From Clostridiales bacterium (GTDB lineage Bacteria > Bacillota > Clostridia > Christensenellales > Borkfalkiaceae): a stretch of DNA of 64,000 nucleotides. Positions 34,831-43,817 of the stretch are shown here, piece after piece; within the stretch, counting starts at the first letter, position 1, and every line of letters starts with the position of its first letter. Made by a program: the position numbers and the translations under genes. The notes under the pieces were generated by a model that was not told where the DNA came from, made no database searches, and saw only the letters and a list, made by a program, of their open reading frames with translations. The stretch is from NCBI GenBank assembly GCA_015069295.1, contig SVIW01000008.1:1-64000 (forward strand), in the 5' to 3' direction.

Positions 34831-35448
34831 ATGGACGTGAAAGACGTATTCGATTACAGCAAAATTCAGTATACAGCGGACGGGACGGTTCCCGTCGTCG
34901 TACAAAATTACGAAAGCGGTGAGGTGCTTGCCTTGGCGGCGATGAACGCAGAAGCGGTAGAAAAAACTTTTTCGACGGGCTATGCGCATTTTTACGAGGG
35001 TGGCGAAGTCGTTCGCAACGCAAACACGCAGAAAGTAAAGACGGCGTATTTGAACAACGACGGTACGCAGCTTTTGATTAAGGTATCGCAAAAGGGGAAA
35101 CTGAACGCGGAGAAAAACGCGTTTAGTAATTTTGCGCGCCAAATCAAAGGGGAATATAACGAAATCGGCGGGGAAATGTTCGGGAGATTGCAGCGTATCG
35201 TTGCCGAATACAGACAAAACCCCGAGGACGGAGCGTACACCAGCTTTTTGTTTGCGCGCGGCGTAGACCGTATCGGCAAAAAAGTGGGCGAAGAAGCGGT
35301 CGAGCTTGTTATCGCAGCGAAGAACGAAGAAAAAATCGGCGTTGTCAACGAGGCGGCGGATTTACTCTATCACGTGATGGTATTGCTGAACGTACGCGAC
35401 GTGAAAATTTCCGAGGTTTGCGCGGAGCTTTGCAAACGCAACAGATAA
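34831..35448 (+). CDS. hisE: HisIE-like protein with degenerate cyclohydrolase half
   Basis: A 205-residue fusion. Residues 113-205 are a well-conserved phosphoribosyl-ATP pyrophosphatase (YTSFLFARGVDRIGKKVGEEAVE...NEAADLLYHVMVLL). Residues 10-105 have the HisI layout, but the key sites are lost: the W.KG.TSG.Q block reads VVRNANTQKV, the DCDxDA metal motif reads NNDGTQ (residues 76-80), and the zinc CHTG..SC motif reads NAEKNAFSN. The HisI half is therefore probably inactive for PR-AMP hydrolysis. It has its own promoter and terminator and no other histidine gene near it. It may need a separate HisI, or be a pyrophosphatase with another substrate. Confidence 0.82.
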   Translation: MDVKDVFDYSKIQYTADGTVPVVVQNYESGEVLALAAMNAEAVEKTFSTGYAHFYEGGEVVRNANTQKVKTAYLNNDGTQLLIKVSQKGKLNAEKNAFSNFARQIKGEYNEIGGEMFGRLQRIVAEYRQNPEDGAYTSFLFARGVDRIGKKVGEEAVELVIAAKNEEKIGVVNEAADLLYHVMVLLNVRDVKISEVCAELCKRNR

Positions 35449-35467
35449 GTACATAACGAAATAAAAT

Positions 35468-35500
35468 AAAAACGCGGAGGGCTTGGCTCTCCGCGTTTTT
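35468..35500 (+). terminator. Terminator after the hisIE-like gene
   Basis: AAAACGCGGAG-GGCTTGG-CTCCGCGTTTTT, perfect stem with T-run. Confidence 0.92.
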
Positions 35501-35617
35501 GTCTGTGAAAGAAGAAAGCTTTTCTACAAAAATCGACTTTGCCGAAAGGGAAAAGACAAATTTCGTAAAAGCGGTTATGGTATGCTATCCTACGGAAAAA
35601 TCGGCAAGGAGCAGGAT

Positions 35618-36388
35618 ATGGCAAGGAAAATCGTCGTAACAAGCGGAAAAGGGGGCGTGGGAAAGACTACGCTTGCCGTTTGGCTGGGCGCGCAGCTTGC
35701 CCAAAAAGGACAGCGGGTCGTGGTGTTTGACGCCGACTTTGGAATGAACGACGTCGATTTGGCGGCGGGGGTGGAACAGCTCGCTATCTACGATATCGTG
35801 GACGTAATCGAAGGGAAGTGCCGAGCAAAGCAGGCGCTTGTCAAGCACCCGCAGCGAGGGAATTTACATATCCTTACCAGCGCTCGCTCCGCCCCTGAAC
35901 GGTACGTGTCGCCGCAAGCGGTCAAGGTGGTTTTGGACGGGCTTTCGCCCTCCTTTGATTTTATCCTTATCGATTGCCCTGCGGGCTTGGGGGAAGAATT
36001 TCACCGCGCGGTGGCGATTGCGGACGAGGCGATCGTCGTTACTATGCCGACGGTAAGCGCTTTGCGCGCGGCGGACAAGGCGGTTAGTCTATTAAAAAGC
36101 TATCATCTCGTCGAGTTGTACCTCGTCGTAAACCGCGTGCGGGGGGATTTGCTTTTAGAGGGGCAGGGGATTTCCCCGGGGGAGATTGCCGAGCTGTTAA
36201 AATTGCCTCTGCTTGGGATATTGCCCGAAACGGACGATATTGCTTTTGCCGCTTTGGATACGATACACCCCTCTATCCGTATGATTGCCGCCTGTCTTTT
36301 GTCGGGGAAAAGGAAATTATTCGACGTTACCAAGCGGTATGCGGGGCTTTGGGGGAATTTGCGGCGAATAGCCAAAAAACACGTATAA
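35618..36388 (+). CDS. minD: MinD-type septum-site ParA ATPase
   Basis: A 256-residue ATPase with deviant Walker A SGKGGVGKTTL (residues 9-19), switch I DADFGMNDVDL and switch II LIDCPAGLGEEF. The C-terminal GLWGNLRRIAKKHV forms an amphipathic helix like the MinD membrane-targeting sequence. MinD with MinC restricts FtsZ ring placement. The track start is 45 codons early and spans the terminator; ATG at 35618 follows AAGGAG. No minC or classic minE is adjacent; a 77-residue partner gene follows 12 bases later. Confidence 0.9.
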   Translation: MARKIVVTSGKGGVGKTTLAVWLGAQLAQKGQRVVVFDADFGMNDVDLAAGVEQLAIYDIVDVIEGKCRAKQALVKHPQRGNLHILTSARSAPERYVSPQAVKVVLDGLSPSFDFILIDCPAGLGEEFHRAVAIADEAIVVTMPTVSALRAADKAVSLLKSYHLVELYLVVNRVRGDLLLEGQGISPGEIAELLKLPLLGILPETDDIAFAALDTIHPSIRMIAACLLSGKRKLFDVTKRYAGLWGNLRRIAKKHV

Positions 36389-36400
36389 AAAGGAGAAAAA

Positions 36401-36634
36401 ATGAGAGTATCGTCCGACGAATATACTCGTATCCACAATTTATTGCAGGCAGATAAATCGGTGATGAGCGAGTCTTGCAAGGCTCTGGTTTTGCAGGATT
36501 TTGCGGAAAAACTAAACGAATATTTTGACCTTATCGGGTTGCCGCGTATGGAAATCCTTTGTAAAAACGGGCAGTATACCGTTCATATGTCCTTTCAAGC
36601 GGAACGGATTAAACGCTTTCACGTGCTAAAATAA
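36401..36634 (+). CDS. Small protein in the minD operon
   Basis: A 77-residue protein I do not recognise. The N-terminal 45 residues are helical (EYTRIHNLLQADKSVMSESCKALVLQDFAEKLNEYF), and the C-terminus shows two strands (RMEILCKNGQYTVHMSFQAERIKRFHVLK). It does not match MinE by sequence, although a helix followed by strands and strict coupling to minD make a MinD-regulating role possible. AAAGGAG precedes the ATG. Confidence 0.65.
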   Translation: MRVSSDEYTRIHNLLQADKSVMSESCKALVLQDFAEKLNEYFDLIGLPRMEILCKNGQYTVHMSFQAERIKRFHVLK

Positions 36635-36659
36635 AACGCCCCGCAAAGGGGGCGTAAAA
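36634..36659. terminator. Bidirectional hairpin between converging genes
   Basis: ACGCCCC-GCAAA-GGGGGCGT, flanked by A on the left and AAAA on the right. It lies between the minD operon and trmO, which converge. Confidence 0.6.
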
Positions 36660-36663
36660 GGCG

Positions 36664-37353
36664 TTATGCTTTTTCTAAGGAGTGGACGGTAAGTAGGTCG
36701 TTTTCCACCGTAAATTTGATTTCAAATTCTCCAAAGCGCATACCGTATACCCTTGCGGGGTCTTCTTGATAGGAAGGGCGGGGGTCGTTTTGCAGACATT
36801 CGATAAGTCCCTGCCGTTTTTCCTGCGGGATTTTTTCCAGTAAGGCTTCGGGGCAGTATACTTCAACCCCGTCGTTTACGTGTTCGTCCGCATAGCCGCC
36901 TTTGGCGGTGGGAATACTGTCGGCAAAGGGGAGATAGGGCTTGATATCAAAAATCGGCGTGCCGTCCAAAAGGTCTGCGCCCGAAACGATCAATACCCAG
37001 TCGTTTGCGCTCCCTTTTTCTATCCGTTCGAGTTTTACGCAGGAAAGCCCGATGGGGTTGGGACGGAAAGGGGAACGGCTGGCGAATACTCCCACCCGCG
37101 TGTTGCCGCCCAAACGGGGAGGACGGACGGTTGCCGACCAGCCCTCTTTGTGCGCTTTTGAAAAATTGAATAACAGCCAAAGATGGGAAAATTCCTCGAT
37201 GCCGCGCAGGGCGTCGGGGTTTTTGTATTCGGGCAGAAAAACGATTTTCGAAAGTAGGGAAGGCGCTCTGCCGCTTTGACGGGGGATTCCGAATTTTTCT
37301 TTAAAATCGTTTTTAATAACCGCAATCGGTTTTATCACAAGTTCTTTTTCCAT
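36664..37353 (-). CDS. trmO: tRNA (N6-threonylcarbamoyladenosine-37-N6)-methyltransferase TrmO
   Basis: A 229-residue UPF0066/TsaA protein that methylates t6A37 of threonine tRNAs. Conserved blocks: FKEKFGIPRQSG, GIEEFSHLWLLFNF, GVFASRSPFRPNPIGLSCVKL and GADLLDGTPIFDIKPYLPFAD. Convergent with minD. Normal length. Confidence 0.95.
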   Translation of the reverse strand: MEKELVIKPIAVIKNDFKEKFGIPRQSGRAPSLLSKIVFLPEYKNPDALRGIEEFSHLWLLFNFSKAHKEGWSATVRPPRLGGNTRVGVFASRSPFRPNPIGLSCVKLERIEKGSANDWVLIVSGADLLDGTPIFDIKPYLPFADSIPTAKGGYADEHVNDGVEVYCPEALLEKIPQEKRQGLIECLQNDPRPSYQEDPARVYGMRFGEFEIKFTVENDLLTVHSLEKA

Positions 37354-37442
37354 ACGGATAGTATATCCCTTTTTTCTTCCCTTGTCAAGTCGTTAAAATT
37401 ACACAAAAAATCATTTTTTTACGCGCGCGCGTGTGTAAACGC

Positions 37443-37471
37443 TTGAAATCCTTTTAAATTTGTACTATAAT
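37443..37471 (+). promoter_or_regulatory. Upstream arginine promoter P1
   Basis: TTGAAA (37443-37448), 17 bases, TATAAT (37466-37471). About 200 bases before argG. The 328-base trmO-argG gap otherwise holds AT-rich sequence and P2; no riboswitch or T-box fold is recognised. Confidence 0.65.
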
Positions 37472-37600
37472 AGACGGGTCGGTTTTTGTTTTTGTTTATG
37501 CAAAAATCGAGAAATATTCACGGTTTTATGCAATTATACTAAATATACAAAAAATATCCAGAAATAGTTGAATTTATTTAAAATTAAGTTATAAAAAGGT

Positions 37601-37629
37601 TTGACAAAGGATATTTTCGGTTGTATAAT
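37601..37629 (+). promoter_or_regulatory. Arginine operon promoter P2
   Basis: TTGACA (37601-37606) and TATAAT (37624-37629), 17-base spacer, 52 bases before the argG start; consensus-strong. Confidence 0.9.
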
Positions 37630-37631
37630 AA

Positions 37632-37655
37632 GTGCATAAATTGAATATAAATGCA
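37632..37655 (+). promoter_or_regulatory. Candidate ArgR/AhrC operator (ARG box)
   Basis: TGAATATAAATGCA (37642-37655) differs at one position from the palindromic ARG-box pattern TGAATAWWWATTCA. It is part of a larger symmetric TGCAT..ATGCA (37633-37655) and lies just downstream of the P2 -10, where repressor binding would block transcription. A further TTGAATTTATTTAAA lies at 37569. Confidence 0.6.
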
Positions 37656-37681
37656 ACGAACGTTGTATAAGGAGAAAAAAT

Positions 37682-38908
37682 ATGGAAAAGAAAGACATCA
37701 AAAAAGTAGTGCTTGCCTATTCGGGCGGTTTGGATACCTCGATTATTATTCCTTGGTTGAAGGAAAACTATAACGGTTGCGAAGTTATCGCAGTCAGCGC
37801 GAACGTAGGGCAGGCGGACGAATTGGACGGTTTGGAAGAAAAGGCGTTGAAGACGGGCGCGTCCAAACTCTATATTGAGGATTTGACGGATGAATTCGTA
37901 GACGAATACGTTATCCCCACGATGCAAGCGGGCGCAAAATACGAGGAATATCTTTTGGGTACTTCTTTTGCTCGTCCCGTTATCGCAAAGCGTATCGTAG
38001 AAATTGCAAAGAAAGAAGGGGCAGACGCGATTTGCCACGGCTGTACGGGGAAGGGGAACGATCAGGTTCGTTTCGAATTGACGATTAAAGCGTTTGCGCC
38101 CGATATGCCGATTATCGCGCCTTGGAGAGAATGGTCGATTAAATCGCGCGAAGAGGAAATCGAGTATGCAGAGGCGCACAACGTGCCTTTGAAGATTAAC
38201 CGTGAAACCAACTATTCGAAGGATAAAAACCTTTGGCATCTTAGCCACGAGGGGTTGGATTTGGAAGACGCGGGCAACGAGCCGCAGTACGAAAAAGAGG
38301 GCTTTTTGGAAATGGGCGTTTCGCCCTTGCAAGCGCCCGACAAGCCTACCTATATCGAACTTGAATTCGAAAAGGGAAAACCCGTTGCGTATAACGGCAA
38401 GAAAATGAGCGCGAAAGAAATTATTCTCGCCCTCAACGAAGTAGGCGGGGCGAACGGTATCGGGCTGTTGGATATCGTAGAAAACCGACTGGTTGGTATG
38501 AAGTGCCGCGGCGTATACGAAACCCCCGGCGGGGAGATTTTGTACAAGGCGCATAGCTACTTGGAAACCCTTTGCTTGGATAAATACGTAGCGCACAAGA
38601 AACAAGAATTGTCCGTATGCTTTGCAGACCTTGTTTACAACGGACAATGGTTCACCCCTCTTCGCGAAGCGTTGACGGCGTTCGTAGATAAGACGCAGGA
38701 AAACGTAACGGGGAAGGTGCGTTTGAAGCTGTACAAGGGAAATATCATCAAAGCGGGTGCGTGGAGCGATTATTCGTTGTACTCGGAAGAGATTGCAACC
38801 TTTGGGGAAGACCACGTATACAACCAAGCGGATGCAACCGGATTTATCAACCTGTTCGGCTTGCCGATTAAGGTGCAGGCGCAGGTCAACGAGGCGAATA
38901 AAAAATAA
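37682..38908 (+). CDS. argG: Argininosuccinate synthase
   Basis: A 408-residue enzyme joining citrulline and aspartate with ATP. PP-loop [13 protein letters not shown] at the N-terminus; [31 protein letters not shown] and [10 protein letters not shown] are family hallmarks. First gene after P2 and the ARG box, with GGAG ahead of the start. The arginine cluster in this window lacks only the first step (a separate argA is not needed because argJ recycles acetyl groups). Confidence 0.97.
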   Translation: MEKKDIKKVVLAYSGGLDTSIIIPWLKENYNGCEVIAVSANVGQADELDGLEEKALKTGASKLYIEDLTDEFVDEYVIPTMQAGAKYEEYLLGTSFARPVIAKRIVEIAKKEGADAICHGCTGKGNDQVRFELTIKAFAPDMPIIAPWREWSIKSREEEIEYAEAHNVPLKINRETNYSKDKNLWHLSHEGLDLEDAGNEPQYEKEGFLEMGVSPLQAPDKPTYIELEFEKGKPVAYNGKKMSAKEIILALNEVGGANGIGLLDIVENRLVGMKCRGVYETPGGEILYKAHSYLETLCLDKYVAHKKQELSVCFADLVYNGQWFTPLREALTAFVDKTQENVTGKVRLKLYKGNIIKAGAWSDYSLYSEEIATFGEDHVYNQADATGFINLFGLPIKVQAQVNEANKK

Positions 38909-38937
38909 CGCCGAAAATTTAACACGGAGAAAAACTT

Positions 38938-38967
38938 TTTGCCTGCCGCAGCGATGCGGTAGGCAAA
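38938..38967 (+). promoter_or_regulatory. GNRA-capped hairpin between argG and argH
   Basis: TTTGCCTGCCGCA-GCGA-TGCGGTAGGCAAA: a 13 bp stem with one G-T pair, capped by a GCGA tetraloop and preceded by a T-run instead of followed by one. That polarity makes it an unlikely terminator on the plus strand; mRNA stabilisation or processing is more plausible. It ends 16 bases before argH, for which no clear Shine-Dalgarno is seen. Confidence 0.7.
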
Positions 38968-38982
38968 CTGCGTATTAAAAGT

Positions 38983-40377
38983 ATGGAAAAAATGTGGGCG
39001 GGGCGGTTTGAAAAAGCCCTCGACAAGAAAGCGGACGATTTTAATTCTTCCTTACGCTTCGATTGCAGAATGTACGCGCAGGATATTCGCGGCTCGATTG
39101 CGCACGCCAAAATGCTGGAAAGCGTTGGGGTTTTGTCTAAGGAGGACAAAGACCTGATCATCGACGGGTTGACGGGTATTAAAGCGGATTTGGACAGCGG
39201 CGCGCTTGCCTTTGATACGGGCGCGGAAGATATCCATATGTTCGTGGAAGCGGAGCTGACCAAGCGGATCGGGGACGCGGGGAAGCGTTTACATACCTCC
39301 CGCAGCCGTAACGATCAGGTGGCGGTGGATATCCGTTTGTATTTGCGGGACGAATGTAAAACAATTCGCGCTCTGTTGAAAGAAGCGATCGGCGTTTTGG
39401 TGAAAAAAGCGGAAGAGGGTGTAGACGTCATTGCGCCGGGGTATACCCATTTACAACGCGCACAGCCCATTTCCTTTGGGCATCAGTTGTTGGCGTACGC
39501 GATGATGCTGAAAAGAGATTACGCCCGTCTTTTGGACGCGGTAAAGCGTATGGACGAGGAATGTCCGCTCGGCTCTTGTGCGTTGGCGGGTACGACTTAC
39601 GGAATCGATAGAGAATTTACGGCGCAGGCGCTGGGATTTTCGGGAGTTTCGGAAAACAGTATCGACGGGGTGTCCGACAGGGATTTTTGTTTGGAGATTA
39701 TGTCCGCGCTTTCGATTGTGATGACCCATCTTTCCCGACTTTCGGAAGAGATTATTCTTTGGTCGAGTTGGGAGTTTAAATTTATCGATTTGGACGATTC
39801 GTATACGACGGGCTCGTCGATTATGCCCCAGAAGAAGAATCCCGATATGGCGGAATTGATTCGCGGGAAGACCGGTCGGGTATACGGAAATCTGATGGCG
39901 CTTTTGACGACCTTAAAGGGCTTGCCCTTGGCGTATAACAAGGATATGCAAGAGGACAAAGAGGGGATTTTCGATTCGATTGACACCGTTAAGATTTGTT
40001 TGGAGGTGCTTGCGCCGATGTTGGCGACGGCAAAACTTAACAAAGAAAACACTTACCGCGCGGCGCAAAAGGGCTTTATCAACGCTACCGACCTTGCCGA
40101 TTATTTGGTGAAAAAGGGTATGCCTTTCCGTGCGGCGTATAAAATCGTCGGTACGATCGTAGGGGAGTGTATTCGCAAAGATTGCGTGCTGGATAACTAT
40201 CCTTTGGACGAATATAAAAAACACAGCGAGTTGTTTGCGGAAGATTTGTATAACGAAATTTCGCTGGAAACTTGCGTAGGAAAGCGCAATAGCCGCGGCG
40301 GGGCTTCGCCTACGTCCGTGCGGGCGCAAATTGAAAAACTCCGCGCCTTTTTGTTGGCGGCAGAGCTTGGAGAATAA
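38983..40377 (+). CDS. argH: Argininosuccinate lyase
   Basis: A 464-residue fumarase-superfamily lyase making arginine and fumarate. Signature GSSIMPQKKNPDMAE, THLQRAQPISFGHQLL and TSRSRNDQVAVDIRLYLRD are intact. The start MEKMWAGRFEKALD is the conserved N-terminus, yet lacks a clear Shine-Dalgarno, and a strong hairpin lies directly upstream. Confidence 0.97.
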   Translation: MEKMWAGRFEKALDKKADDFNSSLRFDCRMYAQDIRGSIAHAKMLESVGVLSKEDKDLIIDGLTGIKADLDSGALAFDTGAEDIHMFVEAELTKRIGDAGKRLHTSRSRNDQVAVDIRLYLRDECKTIRALLKEAIGVLVKKAEEGVDVIAPGYTHLQRAQPISFGHQLLAYAMMLKRDYARLLDAVKRMDEECPLGSCALAGTTYGIDREFTAQALGFSGVSENSIDGVSDRDFCLEIMSALSIVMTHLSRLSEEIILWSSWEFKFIDLDDSYTTGSSIMPQKKNPDMAELIRGKTGRVYGNLMALLTTLKGLPLAYNKDMQEDKEGIFDSIDTVKICLEVLAPMLATAKLNKENTYRAAQKGFINATDLADYLVKKGMPFRAAYKIVGTIVGECIRKDCVLDNYPLDEYKKHSELFAEDLYNEISLETCVGKRNSRGGASPTSVRAQIEKLRAFLLAAELGE

Positions 40378-40383
40378 GTGAGA

Positions 40384-41310
40384 ATGAAAAAAGTGTTTAT
40401 AGACGGCAGCGTGGGAACGACGGGGCTTCGGATTTTCGAACGGTTGTCTGCCCGTGAAGATTTGGAGATTTTGACGCTGCCCGAAGAAAAAAGAAAAGAC
40501 CCTGCGGCAAGAAAGGAAATGTTAAACGCCGTAGACGTTGCGTTTTTGTGCTTGCCCGACGATGCGGCGAGAGAGGCGGCGGCGATGATAGAAAATCCGT
40601 CCGTAATCCTTATCGACGCGTCCACCGCACACCGTACTTTGCCTGATTGGGCGTACGGGTTTCCCGAACTTTCGAAAGCGCACGAGGAAAAATTGCTGTC
40701 CTCGAAACGGATTGCGGTGCCTGGTTGCCACGCCAGCGGATTTATCGCGCTTGTGTATCCGTTGATCGAGGCGGGCTTGTTGGAGAAAGACGCGCTTTTG
40801 ACCTGTCATTCGATTACGGGATATTCGGGCGGCGGCAAGAAAATGATTGCCCAATACGAAGCGGAAAACCGCGGAGAGCTGTTGGACGCGCCCCGTCAGT
40901 ACGCTTTAGGACAGACTCATAAGCATTTGAAGGAAATGGGCGCGATTACCGGGCTTTCGAATATGCCGATTTTCTGTCCGATCGTTTCTGATTTTTACAG
41001 CGGAATGCTCGTAACGGTGCCTTTGTTTAAGAGTCAGTTAAAAGGCTCGGTAGAGGATATCAAACGGGTATACGAAAGCAAATACACGGGCGAAATCGTA
41101 CGCTACGTAGACGGAATAGAAGAAGAGGGGTTCCTTTCGGGCGCGGCGCTGTCGAGAAAGGACGGTATGGCTATTACGGTGAAAGGCAACGAGGAGAGAG
41201 TTTTGCTGATGGCGGCATACGATAACCTCGGCAAGGGCGCTAGCGGTGCGGCGATCCAGTGTATGAATATGGTGCTGGGAATCGAAAAGACGAAGGGCTT
41301 GGAATTATAA
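40384..41310 (+). CDS. argC: N-acetyl-gamma-glutamyl-phosphate reductase (short type)
   Basis: A 308-residue NADPH enzyme of the shorter type-2 ArgC class: Rossmann start VFIDGSVGTTGLRIFERL and catalytic Cys in VPGCHASGFIALVYP. A GTG two codons upstream is possible, but GGAG spacing favours the ATG at 40384. Starts within a few bases of the argH stop. Confidence 0.95.
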   Translation: MKKVFIDGSVGTTGLRIFERLSAREDLEILTLPEEKRKDPAARKEMLNAVDVAFLCLPDDAAREAAAMIENPSVILIDASTAHRTLPDWAYGFPELSKAHEEKLLSSKRIAVPGCHASGFIALVYPLIEAGLLEKDALLTCHSITGYSGGGKKMIAQYEAENRGELLDAPRQYALGQTHKHLKEMGAITGLSNMPIFCPIVSDFYSGMLVTVPLFKSQLKGSVEDIKRVYESKYTGEIVRYVDGIEEEGFLSGAALSRKDGMAITVKGNEERVLLMAAYDNLGKGASGAAIQCMNMVLGIEKTKGLEL

Positions 41311-41323
41311 AAAGGAAGAAAAT

Positions 41324-42538
41324 ATGTTAAAACAGATACAAGGCGGCGTATGTGCCGCAAGCGGGTTTACCGCAAACGGGATTCATTGCGGGATCCGTAA
41401 AAATAAAACGAAACGGGATTTGGCGTTGATTTACAGCCAGTTTCCTGCAACGGCGGCGGCGGTGTATACGCAAAACCTCGTCAAGGGCGCGCCGTTGACG
41501 GTAACGAAAAATAATATCGAAGACGGCAAAGCGCAAGCGGTGATTTGCAACAGCGGCAACGCCAATACCTGCAATGCAAACGGGATTGAAATCGCCGAAC
41601 AAACCTGCGCGCTATTGGCGGAAAAATTGGGGATTTCCCCCAAAGACGTCGTAGTGGCATCGACCGGCGTTATCGGTCAGCCTTTGGATATCACGCCGAT
41701 TGCAAACGGGATTCCCGCGCTCGTAGACGGGCTTGGCGCGCATAGCGATTATGCCTGCGAAGGGATTATGACGACGGACACTCGCAGCAAGGAAATTGCT
41801 TTCGAATTTACGGTGGGCGGTAAGGTTTGCCGTATCGGCGGTATCGCAAAGGGCAGCGGTATGATCCATCCGAATATGGCGACGATGCTCGTGTTCGTAA
41901 CAACCGACTGCGCGATTTCGGCGAAAATGCTGCAAAAGGCGCTCTCCGAGGACGTCAAAGATTCGTTTAATATGATTAGCATTGACGGCGACACTTCGAC
42001 CAACGATATGCTTTCCGTGCTTGCCAACGGCGCGGCTGGGAATAGCGAAATCGTGGAAGAAAACGAGGACTATTTTGCGTTTAAAAAGGCGCTTAGCGCG
42101 GTAACGACGGATTTGTGTCGCAAGATAGCGGGCGACGGCGAGGGCGCGACGAAGCTGCTCGAATGTAAAGTAACGGGCGCGAAGACGGAAGCGGCGGCAA
42201 AGACGGTGGCAAAATCGGTAATTTGCTCCTCTCTTTTCAAAGCGGCGATGTTCGGCGCGGACGCAAACTGGGGGCGGGTGCTTTGTGCTATTGGGTACAG
42301 CGGCGCGGACGTGGACGTGCAAAAGGTCGGCGTAGAATTCCGCTCGAACAAAGGAACGATTAGCGTTTGTCAACAGGGCGCGGGCGTGCCTTTCTCGGAG
42401 GAAAAAGCCAAAGAAATCCTGTTGGAAAAGGAAATAGAAGTTTTGATTTCGCTCGGCGACGGCGAGGGAAAAGCGGTTGCTTGGGGCTGCGATTTGACGT
42501 ATGATTATGTGAAGATTAACGGCGATTATCGCACGTAA
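41324..42538 (+). CDS. argJ: Ornithine acetyltransferase / N-acetylglutamate synthase
   Basis: A 404-residue ArgJ that moves the acetyl group from acetylornithine to glutamate. The self-cleavage region is KGSGMIHPNMATMLVF, where the Thr becomes the nucleophile of the beta chain; GGVCAASGFTANGIHCG and SFNMISIDGDTSTND are conserved. It makes the pathway cyclic. Followed by a composite repeat that separates it from argB. Confidence 0.96.
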   Translation: MLKQIQGGVCAASGFTANGIHCGIRKNKTKRDLALIYSQFPATAAAVYTQNLVKGAPLTVTKNNIEDGKAQAVICNSGNANTCNANGIEIAEQTCALLAEKLGISPKDVVVASTGVIGQPLDITPIANGIPALVDGLGAHSDYACEGIMTTDTRSKEIAFEFTVGGKVCRIGGIAKGSGMIHPNMATMLVFVTTDCAISAKMLQKALSEDVKDSFNMISIDGDTSTNDMLSVLANGAAGNSEIVEENEDYFAFKKALSAVTTDLCRKIAGDGEGATKLLECKVTGAKTEAAAKTVAKSVICSSLFKAAMFGADANWGRVLCAIGYSGADVDVQKVGVEFRSNKGTISVCQQGAGVPFSEEKAKEILLEKEIEVLISLGDGEGKAVAWGCDLTYDYVKINGDYRT

Positions 42539-42860
42539 GAAACGGCTTATATACGTCGCAATACATTGTCAAACTTTACGTTTTGCCTCGTTACGTACGC
42601 CAATGTACGCGCCTCGGCAAAGCCGCAGTTTTCCTCGTCTTGCTCGTATCTAACCCGTTTCGTGTGGCTGCTCGGTAATTGGTTAAAATACGCAACCTGC
42701 CGAATAGTTGGTTACATTAAAATTTTCGAAAAGATAGATAAGACTAGCCGCAAGATTATCTTGCTGCAACGGCACGTTGCTCGCAGTACGGCGGAAGGAT
42801 AGAAAAGACTAGTTGCAAGATTATCTTGCTGCAACGGCACGTTGCCCGTTTCGTGTAACC
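42539..42860 (+). repeat. Composite modular repeat between argJ and argB
   Basis: D block AACGGCTTATATACGTCGCA starts one base after the argJ stop. Hairpin C7 at 42582-42621. Linker CTCGTATCTAACCCGTTTCGTGT, module CAACCTGCCGAATAGTTGG..ATTAAAATTTTC, B box (42733) with two cassettes GCAAGATTATCTTGC (42750-42764) and GCAACGGCACGTTGC (42766-42780), then a second B box (42798) with the same two cassettes (42815-42829 and 42831-42845). No gene in the gap. Confidence 0.88.
42582..42621 (+). repeat. Nested hairpin C7
   Basis: Middle stem TTTGCC/GGCAAA and inner CGTACG..GTACG; both differ from C1 yet remain paired. Confidence 0.7.
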
Positions 42861-42893
42861 GAGAGATTAAAAATCAACAAAGGACAATCAATT

Positions 42894-43757
42894 ATGGAAT
42901 ACCAAAAACCTACTATGGAACAGCGCGCGGAGATTATTACCCAAGCGCTTCCGTACATTCAAAAATACTATAATAAAATCGTCGTCGTAAAATACGGCGG
43001 CAACGCGATGATCAACGACGAATTGAAAGAAGCGGTAATGGGCGATATCGTATTGCTGTCCCTGATCGGCGTAAAAGTCGTTCTCGTGCACGGCGGCGGC
43101 CCTGAAATCAACGAAATGCTCGGCAAAATCGGCAAAAAATCCGAATTTATCAGCGGGCTTAGAGTAACCGACAAAGAAACGATGGAAATCGTGCAGATGG
43201 TTCTTGCGGGTAAAGTCAATAAAAACCTCGTCAATCTTTTGCAGGGCAAAGGCGGTAAAGCCGTCGGGCTTTGCGGCGTGGACGGGCATATGATTAAAGC
43301 CAAAGCAGTGGACGAGCGTTTGGGGTATGCGGGCGAAATTACCGACGTCAACGTTGCGCCCATTCACGATTTGTTGGAAAAGGGGTATATCCCCGTTATC
43401 TCCACAATCGGTTGCGACGCGGACGGACATACCTACAACATCAACGCCGACACGGCGGCGTCCCGTATTGCTGGCGAATTAAAAGCGGAAAGCCTCGTTT
43501 CGATGACGGATATCGTCGGACTTTGCCGTGATAAGGACGACCCCTCGACTTTGATTACGAAAGTACACGTTTCCGACGCGCCTAAACTCATTTTGGACGG
43601 CATTATCAGCGGCGGTATGATTCCCAAAGTAAACTGCTGTATCGAGGCAATCCGTCGCGGCGTGCATAAAGTTTTTGTTATCGACGGCAGAATCCCGCAC
43701 GCAATTTTGATAGAGGTATTGACTGATGCGGGGATAGGGACGATGTTCGTCTCTTAA
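42894..43757 (+). CDS. argB: N-acetylglutamate kinase
   Basis: A 287-residue amino-acid-kinase-fold enzyme phosphorylating N-acetylglutamate. KYGGNAMINDEL and VLVHGGGPEINEML bind ATP and substrate; AGELKAESLVSMTDIVGL and SGGMIPKVNCCIEA are typical. The track start is inside the repeat; ATG at 42894 follows AAAGGACAA. The N-terminal helix present in arginine-sensitive NAGKs is present (TMEQRAEIITQALPYIQKYYNK), so feedback inhibition by arginine is plausible. Confidence 0.96.
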   Translation: MEYQKPTMEQRAEIITQALPYIQKYYNKIVVVKYGGNAMINDELKEAVMGDIVLLSLIGVKVVLVHGGGPEINEMLGKIGKKSEFISGLRVTDKETMEIVQMVLAGKVNKNLVNLLQGKGGKAVGLCGVDGHMIKAKAVDERLGYAGEITDVNVAPIHDLLEKGYIPVISTIGCDADGHTYNINADTAASRIAGELKAESLVSMTDIVGLCRDKDDPSTLITKVHVSDAPKLILDGIISGGMIPKVNCCIEAIRRGVHKVFVIDGRIPHAILIEVLTDAGIGTMFVS

Positions 43758-43817
43758 AAGAAACGGTTTATATACGTCGCATTTCGGCGAAGAAACGGTG
43801 TATAAGGGCGCACCTTC

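Noticed and set aside
37354-37681. T-box or arginine riboswitch upstream of argG
   Set aside because: No T-box sequence, specifier loop or antiterminator fold was seen; two promoters and an ARG-box-like site explain the gap.
37589-38827. 412-residue antisense ORF across argG
   Set aside because: argG is certain on the plus strand, and the antisense peptide is low in recognisable structure and includes the promoter region.
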